Shown here piece by piece: positions 1 to 13,910 of a DNA stretch of 64,000 nt. Under the pieces are notes generated by a model that made no database searches, was not told where the DNA came from, and saw only the letters and a list, made by a program, of their open reading frames with translations. The DNA lies in assembly GCF_008831285.2 (NCBI RefSeq), contig NC_045144.1:20847716-20911715 (forward strand), written 5' to 3'. This stretch comes from Nymphaea colorata. Lineage: Eukaryota > Streptophyta > Magnoliopsida > Nymphaeales > Nymphaeaceae. The stretch's first letter is position 1. Each line of letters begins with the position of its first letter. The position numbers were made by a program, and so were the translations under genes.

Positions 1-1838
1 CATCAAAACGGTGCCAAATTCAACATGCCAAAATTTTAAAGGGCAACTTGTGTGTTATTCCACAGTTAAAAGTGAAATACCCCAACAAATAACTTGCTCC
101 ATAAACTCTCATGCTACAAACAATTCGGTCTCAAGATCAAATAATTCAATCTAAGTAGTCGCTGATAGTAGTTTCAGCAACAATGAAAGCTGCAAAAAAC
201 ACAGCAGCGATACCACTGAAAAACACAGTTTCAATATTGCCCATATGTAATGCTTCGCGTAAAAGTTGAAGAGTTTAGGGGCAGAGCCAAGGAGGGCGCC
301 TACATGTGCCCTGCCCCCATCTCAAAAAGGAAAAAATTTAAAATTTACATATAAAGTTTAGAAAATTCCATTTGTTCTATACAAAAATTTTGAAAAATGG
401 TATTTCAACTCCAGTTAAAATTTAAAAACTTTAATTCAGCCTCCTTCGTGAAAAAATTTTAGTTTCGCTTTTAAAAGAATGAAGGAGGACACTAAGATGA
501 AAGGGACTCGCTAATATTCCCAAGATGCCTCAGCACAAATTTGAACCCAAATTTCAATTTGAATTTGCATAGAGGTTCAAAGTAATGGTAAAGCTGATTC
601 CAAGTTAAAGCCAGGTCGGCCACAGTTGAGAATAAACCAGCTGCCTTTTGAATTAGGAGCAAAATTAAGCCCTTAAATGAAGAACCTTCCTGTCAAATAC
701 TGATCAAGGATAAGTACGAGACCACCATATGATGTGTTCAATTGTTTATAAGTAGAAACTTTAGTGGATCCGATGCACTTTACATTTAAGAAGGAAGAAT
801 GACTAGCTTTTCCACCTTTTCCACCGTGTTATTAAAGGTAAAGGGGTGATTGGGCGCATGTGGGCGGAGCTAGAATTTTTTTTAAGAGCGGGTCGAGCCA
901 AGAGAAGTGATGGGTCGAATCAAACTAAAAAAATTTGAATTTTTCAATATAAAAAAAAAATCCTGCACTCACCCCCGGGCCATGGCCCAGGCGAACCCCC
1001 CCCTCCCTCCGCCCCTGTCTTCATGTACCATTATTTCTTTGGTATAAGAGACTTTGTCCCTTGTGTAAAACCGTTGATTAATAATTATGTTCTTGGGGCT
1101 CATACTTGTTTCATCTTTTGTAAAAGTTTGACATTCACGAAACTCAGAACCATTGACTAACTTTGCCGCTTTCATCCTTTTCTATCTCCTTTAAACACTA
1201 AACCTACTTTTGGTATCTCAGTTGCAGAGATGCTGACTGCAGTGTGATTAGTGTAGGCTACTGTTCATGCCGGCCTTTGAAATCTTTTATGGTGACAAAT
1301 TAAACCCGGCCGTGTTTGATGTCCATACTAGACTTATGTCAGTGTCATGCGAGCACCTATTTCATTAATTCGGAGACTTATCGGTGCCCTTCGACTAAAA
1401 TTTTCTAGCTCTAGCAAGGGATGAGGAAATTTGATTAGACTATGGGCGGATAAAGGGTGGCGGAGCAACGTCTTATACTATCGAGGTCAGCACGCTATTT
1501 TTATATTTTTAAATATTTTTATACCTTTCTTTTTTGTCAATCTATAGCTAATTTAATTGTCAACCGACCGATTTGCTTTAAATTGGCTTGGACTCCTTTG
1601 CAATCCTACCTACCCATGGTTTGGTACTTTCAACGTTGATTTAATTTATTCTCACCCTTTCGCCTGTTTAAATGTATATATATATATATAACGGCCGATT
1701 ATCTTTACTGCCGGGTGGTTGTCTCTTTCTTTTTTTTTTATAAGTGTCATGTTTAATGCATGTTTTCCAACGGTTTTCAGTAATACTAAATTAGAAACCT
1801 TCCACTACAAAGGTAGGTAGATATTTTTCAATTCTCTC

Positions 1839-1870
<32 letters not shown>

Positions 1871-4743
1871 GATGTAGTTGGATAAGATGGATGGACAAGA
1901 ATAAAAGTTCACTGTTATAAAATAGTTGTAAAAATATTAGCAATGGTTTATAGTGTTTTTAGCAAAAGTTTATGGTATTTTTAACAACGGAGTTATAATT
2001 CTTAGTTATTTGATAATATCTAGCATTCTTTCATAAATAATTTTTGTCAATTTTTAGCCATCTAAGAGTATTTGGCAACTGGTATATTTGATTCTTCTTT
2101 ATATAAAGAAAAGCAAATGACAACCTTAATGAGACTGCATTCATGTGCATATATATAGTCAATAATAACCGATGACTCTAATTATCAACCAGCCATTCTC
2201 CGAAACAGATGGATGGTTGAGAGGAAAATAAAGAAAAAAAAATATAAATTAATAATATATGACAAAAATACCTATCACATTTTTTCTCGACTATCCATCA
2301 ATTTAAATGGAACAGTCCTAATTAAATGGTTGTATCAATCAGAAAAAGTAAATCTCCATTATATATATATATGAATAGTTTTTTTTTTATCTTTTCCTCC
2401 TACCAACAAGGCTAGACTTTCTATTTTGGACCTTTTAAGACACCTTTGTTCCTTTTTAATGTTTTGGACCTACTTCACCCTTCTTCTTTGAATTTCTAAG
2501 GGTGTTTGAAAACTATTCTCAATTGTACCTGACTTGTCCTTGCAAATTCTTCTCCAGTGTACCCATCTTGTCCTTTTATACAAAACAAAAGCTTGTTGTG
2601 CTTGATATTTTTTATCTTCTACCATTTATTTTATGTATATAATAAATGTTTGAAGATGTTTTGGGTCGATAATGGTGAGAAAAGTTGCTCACAAAAGGTC
2701 AAGAAAACAAAAAATTAGAACTGTGAAAGGAAACGTCCAAAATGGGACTGATGTGTGTAAATTTACACCATCTTTAAGGATTTTTTTTTTCAATTATTTT
2801 ATCCTTTTTTAAAATTATAAATATGAGGACATAGTTTCATCCCCGTCTAAGATTTGAAATCGAAATTTAGTCGCAGATTTGAAATCCGAAGCTATCAAAT
2901 ACGGCCTAATAATAATCATGGATTTCAGGTTGGATGTCTAAAGTAACCTGTGACCAATCGTGCTTTCTACTTGAGGGCCTATTCACTGGCCGACCTTGTC
3001 TAATGTTATTTTGTTTGGAGTTTAGGAAACTAAGCGGTTCTGATTTGGCCTGGATCTGCACTTTACCGAATTCAATCTAATCCTATGTAATGAGATCCAC
3101 ATTTGTTATTAGATTCAGATCCTATTTTTAAAAATCGGATTTGGATCTGACAAGTGTCAGTTCTATCCGAATATGAATTTTGCCTTAATCATATCTGTTC
3201 TTTTCGAATATTCACATATTTGGATTCAAATTTGGATTTGAATATGAATAAAGCAAAGTCAGATCTGAATCCGAAAACCAATTTCACAATCCAAATCCGA
3301 TTTTTATATTCATATCCGAATACTAATTTTGAACCGAGTTCTGCCAATTTTCAAAATGTAAGAGCATTAAATATAAGGATATTTGTCTAAAAATAAATCC
3401 TATCCAAATCTATATCGAATCCGATTTGATGTTATTTTTTAAACCCGAATCCGATCTGGTTTTTTAATCTGATATTAAAATTTTTGTCATGTCTGATTTG
3501 TTGGGATTGGTTCAATCGGATATGAGATTCAAATCAGATATGTTGACATCCCTATGCATAGGGAATACAAATATGCTTAGCAATACGATCTCAACTTTAC
3601 TTACCAGATCCAAATAAATGGTACCATAGTCAAATCGGTAATCTAGAGGAAGAAAACCAATAGATGGGCATGGCCAAGGAGCCCCTTCTCCTTTCCTCTT
3701 GTCCTGTGATCCAGGGCAGCTTAGAGACGTGAGTAGGGAACCACACACCTATCAACTAAAGTATCGTGTATCTACCGTTTGCCATCAAAACCTACTAAAA
3801 TATTAGAATCACATGAACCAAAAACGTTTGCTACTAATAATTTGTGTGAACCACTTCTGACCTTTTACTTTGCAAAGATTTTAAAAAATTAACGAGAAAC
3901 AGAGTTCGCCTCATTAGCTCCATATATTTTATTAAACCAAATATTATCTGCTGATTGTACATCATTAATATCAGCTTCAGGAATCCTGCCCTTGGCAGTC
4001 TGTAGATCCATGGGTTCTGTTTGAAACCCTGTTGCAAACTTGGGAAATAGCTTGGGTTGAATAATTTGGTGCAACGAGAGACCTACTAACATTCAAGACG
4101 CATTCATGCTTTGTTCTTAACTACTAGAAATAAATGAAGTCCCAACCAAAATCCTGATATTTCTTATATATGTCATACTTGAAATATGATCGAGATATTA
4201 AACGAAAGAAAAAAGGGAAGGATCGAACACGGTTGCTTTTGAAGTTCTCAGCTTTGTTGATTTTTTCTTCACCAAACTCCAAAGGGAAAATTTAAGAATC
4301 AGCCCATTCGATGGTTTATGAAAATCCAACCAACAATCTGATAATATTCAAGAATATACAGCATCTGCATTTGATTTCGAATCAAACACCTACTTGCACC
4401 GAGTCCACCTTGTTAAAGTTGCACAGAGAACCTGCCAAAGGGAAAGCATTCTGGGCTTCGAGTTGGGAAAGAATCAGTTCGGCTAAGAGAAAGCAGCAAA
4501 AAATAGAAAGCGGATTTCCCCACTAAAACCGCAGCATGATTTTATATACGGGCCTTTTGAGCCCAAAAGCGCTGCTGCTAACAACAATTTTGTAGTCCAA
4601 CAACATAAACTACAGCTTTCTGCGGAAGCTATATTACAACAAGAGATACACCATTTTTGCCTTTATTTTCCCTGGAAGAAAGAACTCTAGCAGAATCTCC
4701 GACCGTGGGGATCACCTCAGTAAGAAACCATGACAAAACTGGG
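1..4743. other. Intergenic, AT-rich, with repeat debris
   Basis: I see no gene in this stretch. It holds short (TA)n and (CA)n runs near 1675-1690 and 1838-1870. At roughly 850-990 there is a segment whose wording (gggcggagctagaattttt) recurs in similar form near 57880-57990, so it is a dispersed repeat. A region at about 3050-3560 is rich in degenerate 'aatccgat/atccaaat' words, typical of decayed repeats. The 3' untranslated region of the downstream WRKY gene probably occupies the last 100-200 bases: AATAAA on the minus strand lies near 4661-4666. The open frames here are short and have no recognisable domain. Confidence 0.5.
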
Positions 4744-7700
4744 TTATCTTGTGAACTGTTGAGCATGAGATGCATCTACTTCGGACCCCAACATAAATCT
4801 GCCAGTGCTACGATGGAAATTGTTCAACGATGACATCACATCGAAGTTGAAATTTTGGCCCTCTTCTTCTTTAACTCTGTAATGATCAGGTCGGTTGCCC
4901 ATAATTCCATTCCCATAAAAAGGTAAAATCCCAGCAGATTGAACTGGACAGTTGATCCCTGAACTGGGAACATTGCCACCATGGACCTGTCTCAACATGC
5001 TGTCCGCTTCTGCTTGATTCTGCTTGTGAAGGGAACTGTTTTCAGCAGCTTGACTGATCCCCACACCAAGATCCAGACTAACTGCATCAGGTCCTCTAGA
5101 ATAAGGTACTGCCCTGTTAACCTCAATCTGATTAGGTGGCATTAGCATAACAGGATTCAGAGACACCTGCATATTGGTATTGAGAGGACTGAGGTTCTGC
5201 ACTGCCATTGGTGCAGATGTTTCACGGTTGGTGGAACTGGAAGTGGGTACATCATGATTATGTTTTCCTTCGTATGTTGTAATAACAGACTTTGGGTCAT
5301 GCGAGGCTCTCTCCACATGCTTCCTAACAGGGCATCCAGCATTGGTGCATTTGTAGTAACTCCTGCCAACAGTAAAGCATTGATGAAAAACAACAGCACT
5401 TCATTGGTTCTGCTTTGCTCTTACGGAAGCACGAAGACATAGTTCATCCAACTTCAAGATGATCAATTATGAATTAAATCTGACAAGCTAGAGCCCAACA
5501 TGCAACAAAAGTTTACATCCTCAAGTGACAGGCATTTGGTAAATATGGGTGAGTTCCAAGTAGTTCACTTTTGTGAATGCAGTAATCGAATTTAAATCAA
5601 GAAAAAAAAAAAAAAAGAAATCCCAGTAGTTTGACGAAAAAAAGGCATTAAGCCAGATAAGGTTATCAGAATACTTCACTAATTGAAATTCTAGTCACTA
5701 ATTATCTTTCTAAGCCATATGACAAGGAGAAATAGTAGATTGTTTCCAGTTCTGAACACACAATAACAACTGAAAGGGAGCATGCCAACTTATAGCTAGT
5801 AAGCAGAGTAGGCAAAGCGACTTTGCCCTCACAATCTCAGGATCATATGCTAACCCACTTTGTGGCATGAACTCACAGATTGCAACATAGGACAGAACAG
5901 TGGCATAAAGACCAGATGAATTAGCAGGAAATATGGGAATAGTGGATGATGCAAGAAGCCGATGAGCGAGTGCATCAATAGCAATATGCTAAGAAGGTTT
6001 AGATGTTGTGATAAATAGGTGATCAGCCACAACCATATGCTCATGACGTGAACACCAATGAATGACAGAATGAGTGGATTCAAGTCATTGAAGAGAAGAC
6101 ATAAACACACCCATACACCTAAACCCCATCATATTAGTTGGACAAGCCCTAAGAGTAATAGACTAAACAATTGACACGCACACACACACATACACAGTAA
6201 TAGACTAATGAGTAGGTGTCAGACCCTTAGTTGTTAAATCCATCAGGAACGATCTTTGGCATTTGACTTTTTCGATATTGACAGTTGAGAGAAAAAGAAA
6301 ATAATGTAATGAACTAATAATACTAGACAACCAAAAAAATGCTCTTTTTTCTTTTTCTTCTTCTTTTCTTCCAACCATCCGTATCAACAGAAAGTTGTTC
6401 TTAAAAAAGTTAACTTCCAAAATTATCCTTAAAAATAAAAGGGAAAAAAATGCTCTTTTCTAGTTACCTACCACGGACTAGCTGGCCAACAATTAGTTTG
6501 TCAATGTGTACCAAAAACCAATCGTCTCATTTGTCCTTAAAAAAGTTAACTTCCAAATTATCCTTAAAAATAGAGGGGAAAAAATGCTCTGTTGTAGTTA
6601 CCAATCACGGACTACCTGGCCAATAATTAATTTGTCAATGCGCACGAATCATCGCATCAGCTGCCAAGCCTAAAAAAAGAGCCTTACTGGCTTCAAGGCC
6701 AATGACTGGTTAGCTGAGCAGCAACTAGGCTGAGTGTTCAACTAATTTCTAATTTGACCACACAAGATCTAGCGCAAAAACCATCTCTAAGATTGCTCAA
6801 ATACTATTCATATGTACAGATATTAAGCATACATAAGAATAGTGCTGATCTCATGCAGTTGCAACTCAAGAAATTCTACATGAAATTTCAGACAAGCATC
6901 CCCAAAGAAAATAAGATATCATACCTATAAATTATACAGATAAGCAGACGTACCTACTTTAACTACCACCAAGAATGATACATGCAATCTCTTCAAAACA
7001 AGAAAGTCAAAAACATATGGTTGTAAAAATTTATTTTGTTGTACATAGCAGCAGCATTGTAACATCACATCATCATGACAAAAAGTTTTATGTTTATCAT
7101 TCCGTACACTTGCTAAGCCATATATAATGAAGCAAACCAAGACCAACCTTGGATTAGGATTTCCTTTCACCACTTTCTGACCATATTTACGCCACCTGTA
7201 CCCATCATCAAGGATATCAACTTCACTCAGTGTCTGTACAACAACACGTGGCTCTCGAGTTGTTCTAGTAGTTATTGTACTATCCATGGCCACAGTCTCC
7301 AGTTTTCTGCTTGAAATAAACTTGAGCATCAGATTGATTGGCACAATCTCAGTAGTAAATTAATTAGAATCAGAGCTTTAAAATGATACAAGACCTGCGT
7401 TTTGCTTCAGGATCATCTTCATCAGCCTCATCATTCCTGTCTCGGTGAGCACCAGATCCATCAACGTCTTCATCATCATCACTTACAGATACAGAGGACA
7501 ATTCCGGAGTTCCATTTGATTCTAACTGATTACATGCCTGACCAATGGCATTCAGTGACTTATCTGTAATAGACGATCAGGTCATACAACTGCAAGACTG
7601 CACACATAGGGAAAGTACATAACCACAGCAGATTATTAATTAAATCTCATATTACCATCTATGTTAGTTGATCTATCTGATCTGTCATCTCCATGTGCAT

Positions 7701-10700
7701 TTTCAGAAGCACCAACAGCTAGCCTCCGGCTTGGCTGAGGCTTAGGATGATCATGCACCCCTTCGTATATAATTGCGGTAACCAACCCTTCATGGTTTCG
7801 CTCCAGCTTTTTCTTCATTTGGCAGTTTGGATGAGTACATTTATAGTAGCTCCGTGGGAACTCACTTCCCTTAACCAACTTCTGCCCATACTTGCGCCAA
7901 TTGTATCCATCCTCAGATGGCCTTTCAACTACTGTCAAAGGAGCACCTTTCTGGTCTAGGGATACATGTTGAGTCTCGGCGTCAGGGCCCCTTCTAACAT
8001 TTAACTCATCAGATGAAGGATTGGCAGGTGTGATAGAATTTGACGCAGCACCACATGCAGGTGCCTCAGAAGTTGCAACAGAAAGGGAAAGATCCTTAGC
8101 AGAGACAGCCATTGCCTCAATCTTTATGGATGCTTGTGGCTCAGAGTATCCTTGACATTGCCCAAAATTTTGATTTTTTTCTGGATTCGAGTTGACAACA
8201 GCCTACAAAGGGTAATAAAACAATGTTTAAATTGTAAACACAAGGTAGATGCAGAGGAAAAATAGTACTTGACAACCAAATATGCAAAAGCATTTTTCAT
8301 ATACTAAATGATAAATATATACTCATCCTTTTTTGGTAACATGCTTACATATTTGATAAACACACACCCGTCCTGTCCATATAGTAATCACTTATCAAGC
8401 ACCAATTTTAGTTGATTTTAGTTTCTCATTACTTTAATAATTAATATATACATAAATACAGCATGGTAGTCCTAGCACGATGCAATTGTATTTGCTTCAA
8501 TGATGCAATGTCTCTAGGTTCCAGGAGAAACTGAAAATCTGAAGTTTGAGATGTTTCCAGGAGAAACTGAAGAACAGAGTTTAACTCGAACATTTTTCTT
8601 TGATTTATTCAAAAAACAATTGTCATATTCATGTCCAAAACCAATGAGATGGAATTCAGCAAGAAGAAACTGCAGTTCTACTTCTGAGTTCTGATAAAGC
8701 AGTATGTGGTCAACTCTCAGGATCAGATTTGCACGTTCTAGCCATAATAATCTGTATTAACCTTGCAAATCAGTCACAACTCCTTTAAGGGTTAAGCAGT
8801 CGTATAAATATTAACAACGAAATGCTTTCCAACAATGGATTAGTGCCCGTCATGACATCTATGAATGTATGAATAAACAATTGTCACTAGTTTCTTGTGT
8901 AAGTTAAGCTGGGTATACTCCAGGTTGGCAATAAAAGGAAAGAAAGAAAACCATGGAAAAAGAGAAAGAAACCATACAAACTTTCCTGTGTACATCTGTG
9001 TTACTGTCTGATGGACCAAAAGCTGAAGCAGCAAACAAAATGTGCACAAGTGTGTCAGCTAATTCTGACTATGAAAAGAGGGCAATATACATGAGTCTTC
9101 CTAGTTGTCATCATTAACACGGAGGAAGCCAGTGACCATCCCAATTCCCAAGGAAGTGTTTGAGTTTATATACGAACAAAAACAATTCCTCTTTTACCCA
9201 TATTCCATTTTTTAGAAACTGTGTAATGTATTCAGCCACAAGCTAGTTGGAAATTTGTAGTGTAAATGTTAGCATTCCATTTCAGCTTTGCTGACTTATA
9301 CGAAGTAGCTAAACACATTGATAATGTTTCTCTACATCCTTTGGTCTAAAATTGCATATGAATATGAGCAAATGCACCTAATTTAAGAAATAGCTCGTGT
9401 CTACATCATAAATATAAGCAATTTCATTTTTTTTAAAGAAAAAGAAAAGACAAAAAACTTAAAATCGCATCAATAACATAAATTTTTCGCCATCATCATC
9501 ATAGGCATCATAATTACTAATTTTTGTTCATACTGACAATAAAAACATCAAATGTGACTAAAATAAGGATGGTCTTGATGCTGACCTACTAGAGATTTTA
9601 AGGCTAAGGTTTGAGATTTGAATTTGACTAGTTTTGGTTTTTTAGGGCCCACATAATAGATGGACAGGGTATTACATCATTTTGCACACTGTTGTGCTGA
9701 AGGACTCTTAACCATCCTGGAAAATTGTTTAATAGTTCATCATCTTGTTGAACATAAGAAGGTTCTGTTTTGGGACCTGTAGTTAGGGATGACATGTATC
9801 CCATGACACGAGAAATCATGGAATAGGTAAAAGTGGATTTCACAACTACGACATGGCCAAGCACCACCACTTCCAGCCATGCATTCTCCTTTTTGGACAG
9901 CTTAGGAGCAGCAAAACACTGTCAACTCAACAGATTACTTCTTCCTAAAAGTTCAAGGTGGACTAATGATTTGCGAGCAACAATGTTAACCAATGCAAAT
10001 CAGGTGTCAGTTATTGGATATGCCAATCATCAGCTTATTCAAAGGCATTCAAATCCATATATATGAGAGACTTGAAGATGCCAAATTCCTCTTGATCCCC
10101 ACTTTTTGCCACTTTGGCCCTCAACTGATGGAATGGGGTTCTAATGAACAAAAAAACTCACTGCTGCCACTGATGCCCATTCCCAAACTTCTAAGATAAT
10201 CAATAGCATAAGCTAATACTCGAACCTATAACTTTCTTTAGCACATAAAAAAAGGCAAACACATAAAATACTATCACAGTTTAATATTCAACCTCTTGTT
10301 CCACTGTTAAACTTCCAATAGGAGAAATGGTATGGTTATGATATGCAAGAACAAATTCGTGCATCACAACAAAGACGAAAAAATATGCATTAATTATTAA
10401 TATGTTATTTTCTAAGACCAGTTGACAATAGCTCAAGTGAAGCATTGATATGTATTATGCAAGAACAAACTCCTAGAAACCACAAAATTGGCGAACATAA
10501 TTCTATCTTAAAAGGAAGTAATATAGTCATCAGACTGTCATCATGAATGTGATGTCACAAACCAATGAGCTTTACAATCACTGGAAAGAGAAAATCAACT
10601 TTTTTTTCCAAAGAATGACACACAACCAGAAAAAAGTACATACAGTACTTACAAGGGCACCCACACTGGAACTTGCTTCTTCACGTGGTTTAAACACAAA

Positions 10701-10957
10701 ACTTCCGGGGCCACTGCCATCACCAAGATAGTGCTTCTTGGAGACATTCCATGAGGAAGAAAATGCATTAGATACAAGGCCAGAATTGAAACCAGCATTG
10801 CATGGACGAAATGAGAAGGTCCCCGTAGTTGGAGAGGGCTCTGCAAGCTACATCATGCAAATTGACATGGTACATTCAGCATGTGTCAATTCCAAGTAAC
10901 AACAAATAACAAAATAATAAGCACACTTGTCATAGAAATAAAGTGGTGATTCAAGAG

Positions 10958-11001
<44 letters not shown>

Positions 11002-13589
11002 GGAATTCAGACATATCCATGAACCCATGTCAAGACAAGTCTACAGGGACGCAACAAATTGCTGCTTTATTCATGTCATATAGAGGGGTAAAGGAGTTTT
11101 GTTTTGAAGAAACCAAAGGAAGTGCAATTCTATAAGTCTGAATTTGACAAGCTGAAACCATGTCAGAAACCTGGCCTTTACACCAAAACAAACCTTTGAA
11201 ACTTGTTTTAATGCTAAATCTAGCTAACTTTTAGTATCATCCACATGCATTATAAATGTTAGGTCTATACAATACAAACATGAACATAGAACTGCAGTAG
11301 CTGCCTTTTCCAGAGATGTTAATTTAGACAAGCTGGAATTACTAAAATAATAACTAAGTTAAGCAACCATCAAGGAATTTTAATCCAAAGAAAACTAGCC
11401 ATAAAGGTCTTTTCACTTTCCAATTTTTTGATTGCAATAAACAGCTGAAAAATAACTGGAACTCTGCTGAAAATAGAACTATTGAACACCTCTATCCTAT
11501 TCCGAGAAAGGAAAAAATGAGAAAGAACTTTCAGAAAATAATTAAGTTTTAAAATTTTAAGCGAATAACCTAGCAATTGCAAGTAAAAAAGGAAGTCATT
11601 TTCCTGTGCATGAATACCCTAGTTGACAATTCTGATGAACCTAGATTTCACTTGTTTGAGTGAAACACAAGCCTGTAGGATTGTGCCAAAGAATCTTACT
11701 TAAATATACCACATATACCAATATAATGACCTGATTTTAAGGGCACACATTAGCTGATAGTTCTGATTGTGAACTTCTAGAACCATCAAGACACCGGAAC
11801 CATAAAATAACAAGCATTCCTGCTCTGACATCAAGTTTCCTCTTACTGCACAACCCTTGCCTGTTAGCAGACAAGGAGAGGTTGCTATTATACAGCTTGA
11901 AGCCTTGAACTTTGTTTGGATTTGCTTAGTTATAAGGTCTTGGAGGCATTCCAGGAACCCTGATAATAGTGTAACAGCTATGTAGTACACCACTAAATCA
12001 GTCGGCAGAGAAGATGACAAACCTGAAAGCATTTATTACCCTCATCATTGGCCATGTTAACACTGCTTCCATTACATACTTCCCCATAATACATAGCAGA
12101 TGGATTATATCATCAATGGATATCCAAATCCGACAGCTTTAATGCAGTCAGTATCCCTTATCTGACTTCCCATGAACTTCTACTTTAAAAATTCCTAAGA
12201 AGTCGCAAGCTTACGGTGCTTCATGACACAGACTAAGAAGAACAGAACTCTTCACGATTGGTTGATTCAGTTCCATGACTCTAAAATCACTCAAAAAGGA
12301 TAGCTTGTAGAGGATGATTAAAGAACAGTGTAACCAACTCGAAGTCAAAAGGGGTGGCTTGTATAGAATGACTAAAAGAACTATAGCCAATTCGAGAACT
12401 CTTGTGGGAGAAGGGTGAGTTCCTGTTGGGACTTGGAACCGTTGGGAAATTCTAAGGCATGCTATGTCTCATGGTCGCCTTGTTCATTTTACCTTTTGCC
12501 CCACTCTTGGAACTTGACATACCATTTACACATTTCACAAACCTTCAAGCAAAAGAGATAAAAACCAAAATGATAAAAAAGGACAACATAATAACTCCGG
12601 GGACAAATCCAACTGAGAAAAGAGATGAGAACTATAGATAAATATTCTCTAAGATATCTCATATATCACGGACAGATTCCCACCACACGTTTCGGAAGGC
12701 TAACTTACAAGATCAAAACCCCTAAAAAAGTGACAGTGTAAAGAAATTCCAAAAATCGAACAGCATAAAGCTGCCAAAAGAACCAAAATCACATCAAAAT
12801 CTCATTATCTCGTACTACAATCATTTAACGTCAGAACCAATTTTATTCCTGGGAAGCATGAGATTCATCATCATATGACTTCAACACGCGATTCACTTCA
12901 CCCAATCTGAAAGACCAACCAAAACCAAGTAATAACTAATGACGAACAAAAATTGAAAACAGCTCTACGGAAGAAAATACGAAAATTTCTCGGCCAAATA
13001 CAGACTAAATTTCGCCAATACCACAATCATAACAGTTAACTGGACATGTGCCTCCATCCAACTAATGAGAGCATCTAAGCTGGTGTTCTACCGAGATTCG
13101 CTCCAACTTTCAACATTTTAAGCTAAAGGTCAAAAAACTTCACTCCCTTATCAAAATTCTTCCCTTTAGGGTTTTTAACCATCTTCTCCAATACGTTACT
13201 CATCACTACCCAAAAATCAGAAGAGAGCATATCCAGGACCAGAGAAACGATCTGACTAAAAGAAGAACTAAAAATTTATCATTCGTGCTCCCGCACTGTT
13301 ATCCATGCCTCCATCTCCAGCGCATTCGCAAATTTCCCCCAAAAATGATCAACCTTTCGCAGCTTCAAAGGGAAATTTTTGGCATAATCTTCCAAAAGGA
13401 GTTCAAGCGAGGTTCGCATTCTCACCCAACATCAACAAACCCAACCGACCAGAGAGGAATCTGACAAGGGGAACACCATACCGGAATGTTGGAGAGGAGG
13501 ACGGGCGACTCAAGCAGTGTGGTGGGCTTAGACCCGAGGGATCGTCCAAGCAGGGGGAGCGCGCCGATCGGCAGGCTCGCCGGAGACAT
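4744..13589 (-). CDS. Group I WRKY transcription factor (WRKY20-like), six exons
   Basis: A nuclear DNA-binding protein that would bind W-box (TTGAC) promoter elements. Exons read on the minus strand: 13589-13482, 10847-10653, 8202-7656, 7563-7395, 7306-7148, 5362-4744. All junctions are GT-AG with matching phases, giving 598 residues. Domains: conserved N-terminal block (MSPxx[10 protein letters not shown], then EPSPTTG across intron 1); N-terminal WRKYGQK at 203-209 with zinc ligands C223, C228, H251, H253; acidic linker followed by KRRK (about 338-341), a possible nuclear signal; C-terminal WRKYGQK at 378-384 with C398, C403, H427, H429. An intron cuts the C-terminal domain after NPNPR, the position typical of group I. 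The stretch [18 protein letters not shown] and a later LDLGVGIS motif resemble WRKY20 as I remember it; WRKY2-type is the alternative. The start is uncertain: the frame stays open to an ATG at 13910, but that extension crosses a CT repeat that looks like 5' UTR. Confidence 0.88.
10957..11001. repeat. Compound (CA)n(GA)n microsatellite in WRKY intron 1
   Basis: A run of CA repeats passes directly into GA repeats, just upstream (in gene orientation) of the second WRKY exon, inside the 2.6-kb first intron (10848-13481). Confidence 0.85.
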
Positions 13590-13792
13590 CGTTTTGTACC
13601 TCGCCGTGCTGGACCCCGCGCCGCCTCCCGGCGTCCCCTTCCGCCCCTCTGCCGCCAGCTCCGCCGGCGGCGGCGGCTGAGGAAGACGACGAAAGCTCCA
13701 GGTGATCACCACCAGGGCCGTTTCTGGGAGGATCGGGGTTGACTCTGCGTCCCATCGGGGAGCATCAGGAGACAGCAACCTCCGCGTTTGAT

Positions 13793-13827
<35 letters not shown>

Positions 13828-13910
13828 ACTGTTCCCTGTCCGTCTTTTTCCTCTGGCTGTGTATTTGGGGTTTGAGCCAAAAGATCCTTATAACCCTCAA
13901 ACTCTTCCAC
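13590..13910 (-). promoter_or_regulatory. Probable 5' UTR or alternative N-terminal extension of the WRKY gene
   Basis: The reading frame of WRKY exon 1 stays open from 13589 back to an in-frame ATG at 13910, adding 107 codons. Part of that extension is a (CT)n tract (minus strand; 13796-13824) that would encode alternating Ser-Leu, which is unusual for protein and common in plant 5' UTRs. However, the family usually has a short stretch ending in ARYK before the MSP motif, and ARYK is present just upstream of the 13589 ATG. The true N-terminus therefore remains open. Confidence 0.4.
13796..13824. repeat. (AG)n microsatellite upstream of WRKY exon 1
   Basis: An uninterrupted AG run on the plus strand, CT on the coding strand of the WRKY gene. 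It lies about 210 bases upstream of the likely start codon, probably within the 5' UTR. Confidence 0.8.

Noticed and set aside
8840-9049. Possible extra WRKY exon on the minus strand
   Set aside because: Joining the exon at 10847-10653 directly to 8202-7656 keeps phase 0 and a family-like sequence (VGAL-AVVNSN), so no intervening exon is needed. The candidate lacks family motifs.
11700-12032. 110-codon minus-strand open frame
   Set aside because: It lies inside WRKY intron 1, has no recognisable domain, and splice phases on either side already agree without it.
13305-13742. Plus-strand open frame of 145 codons rich in Arg and Pro
   Set aside because: It is the antisense of GC-rich WRKY exon 1 and its leader. 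Composition follows from the complementary strand.
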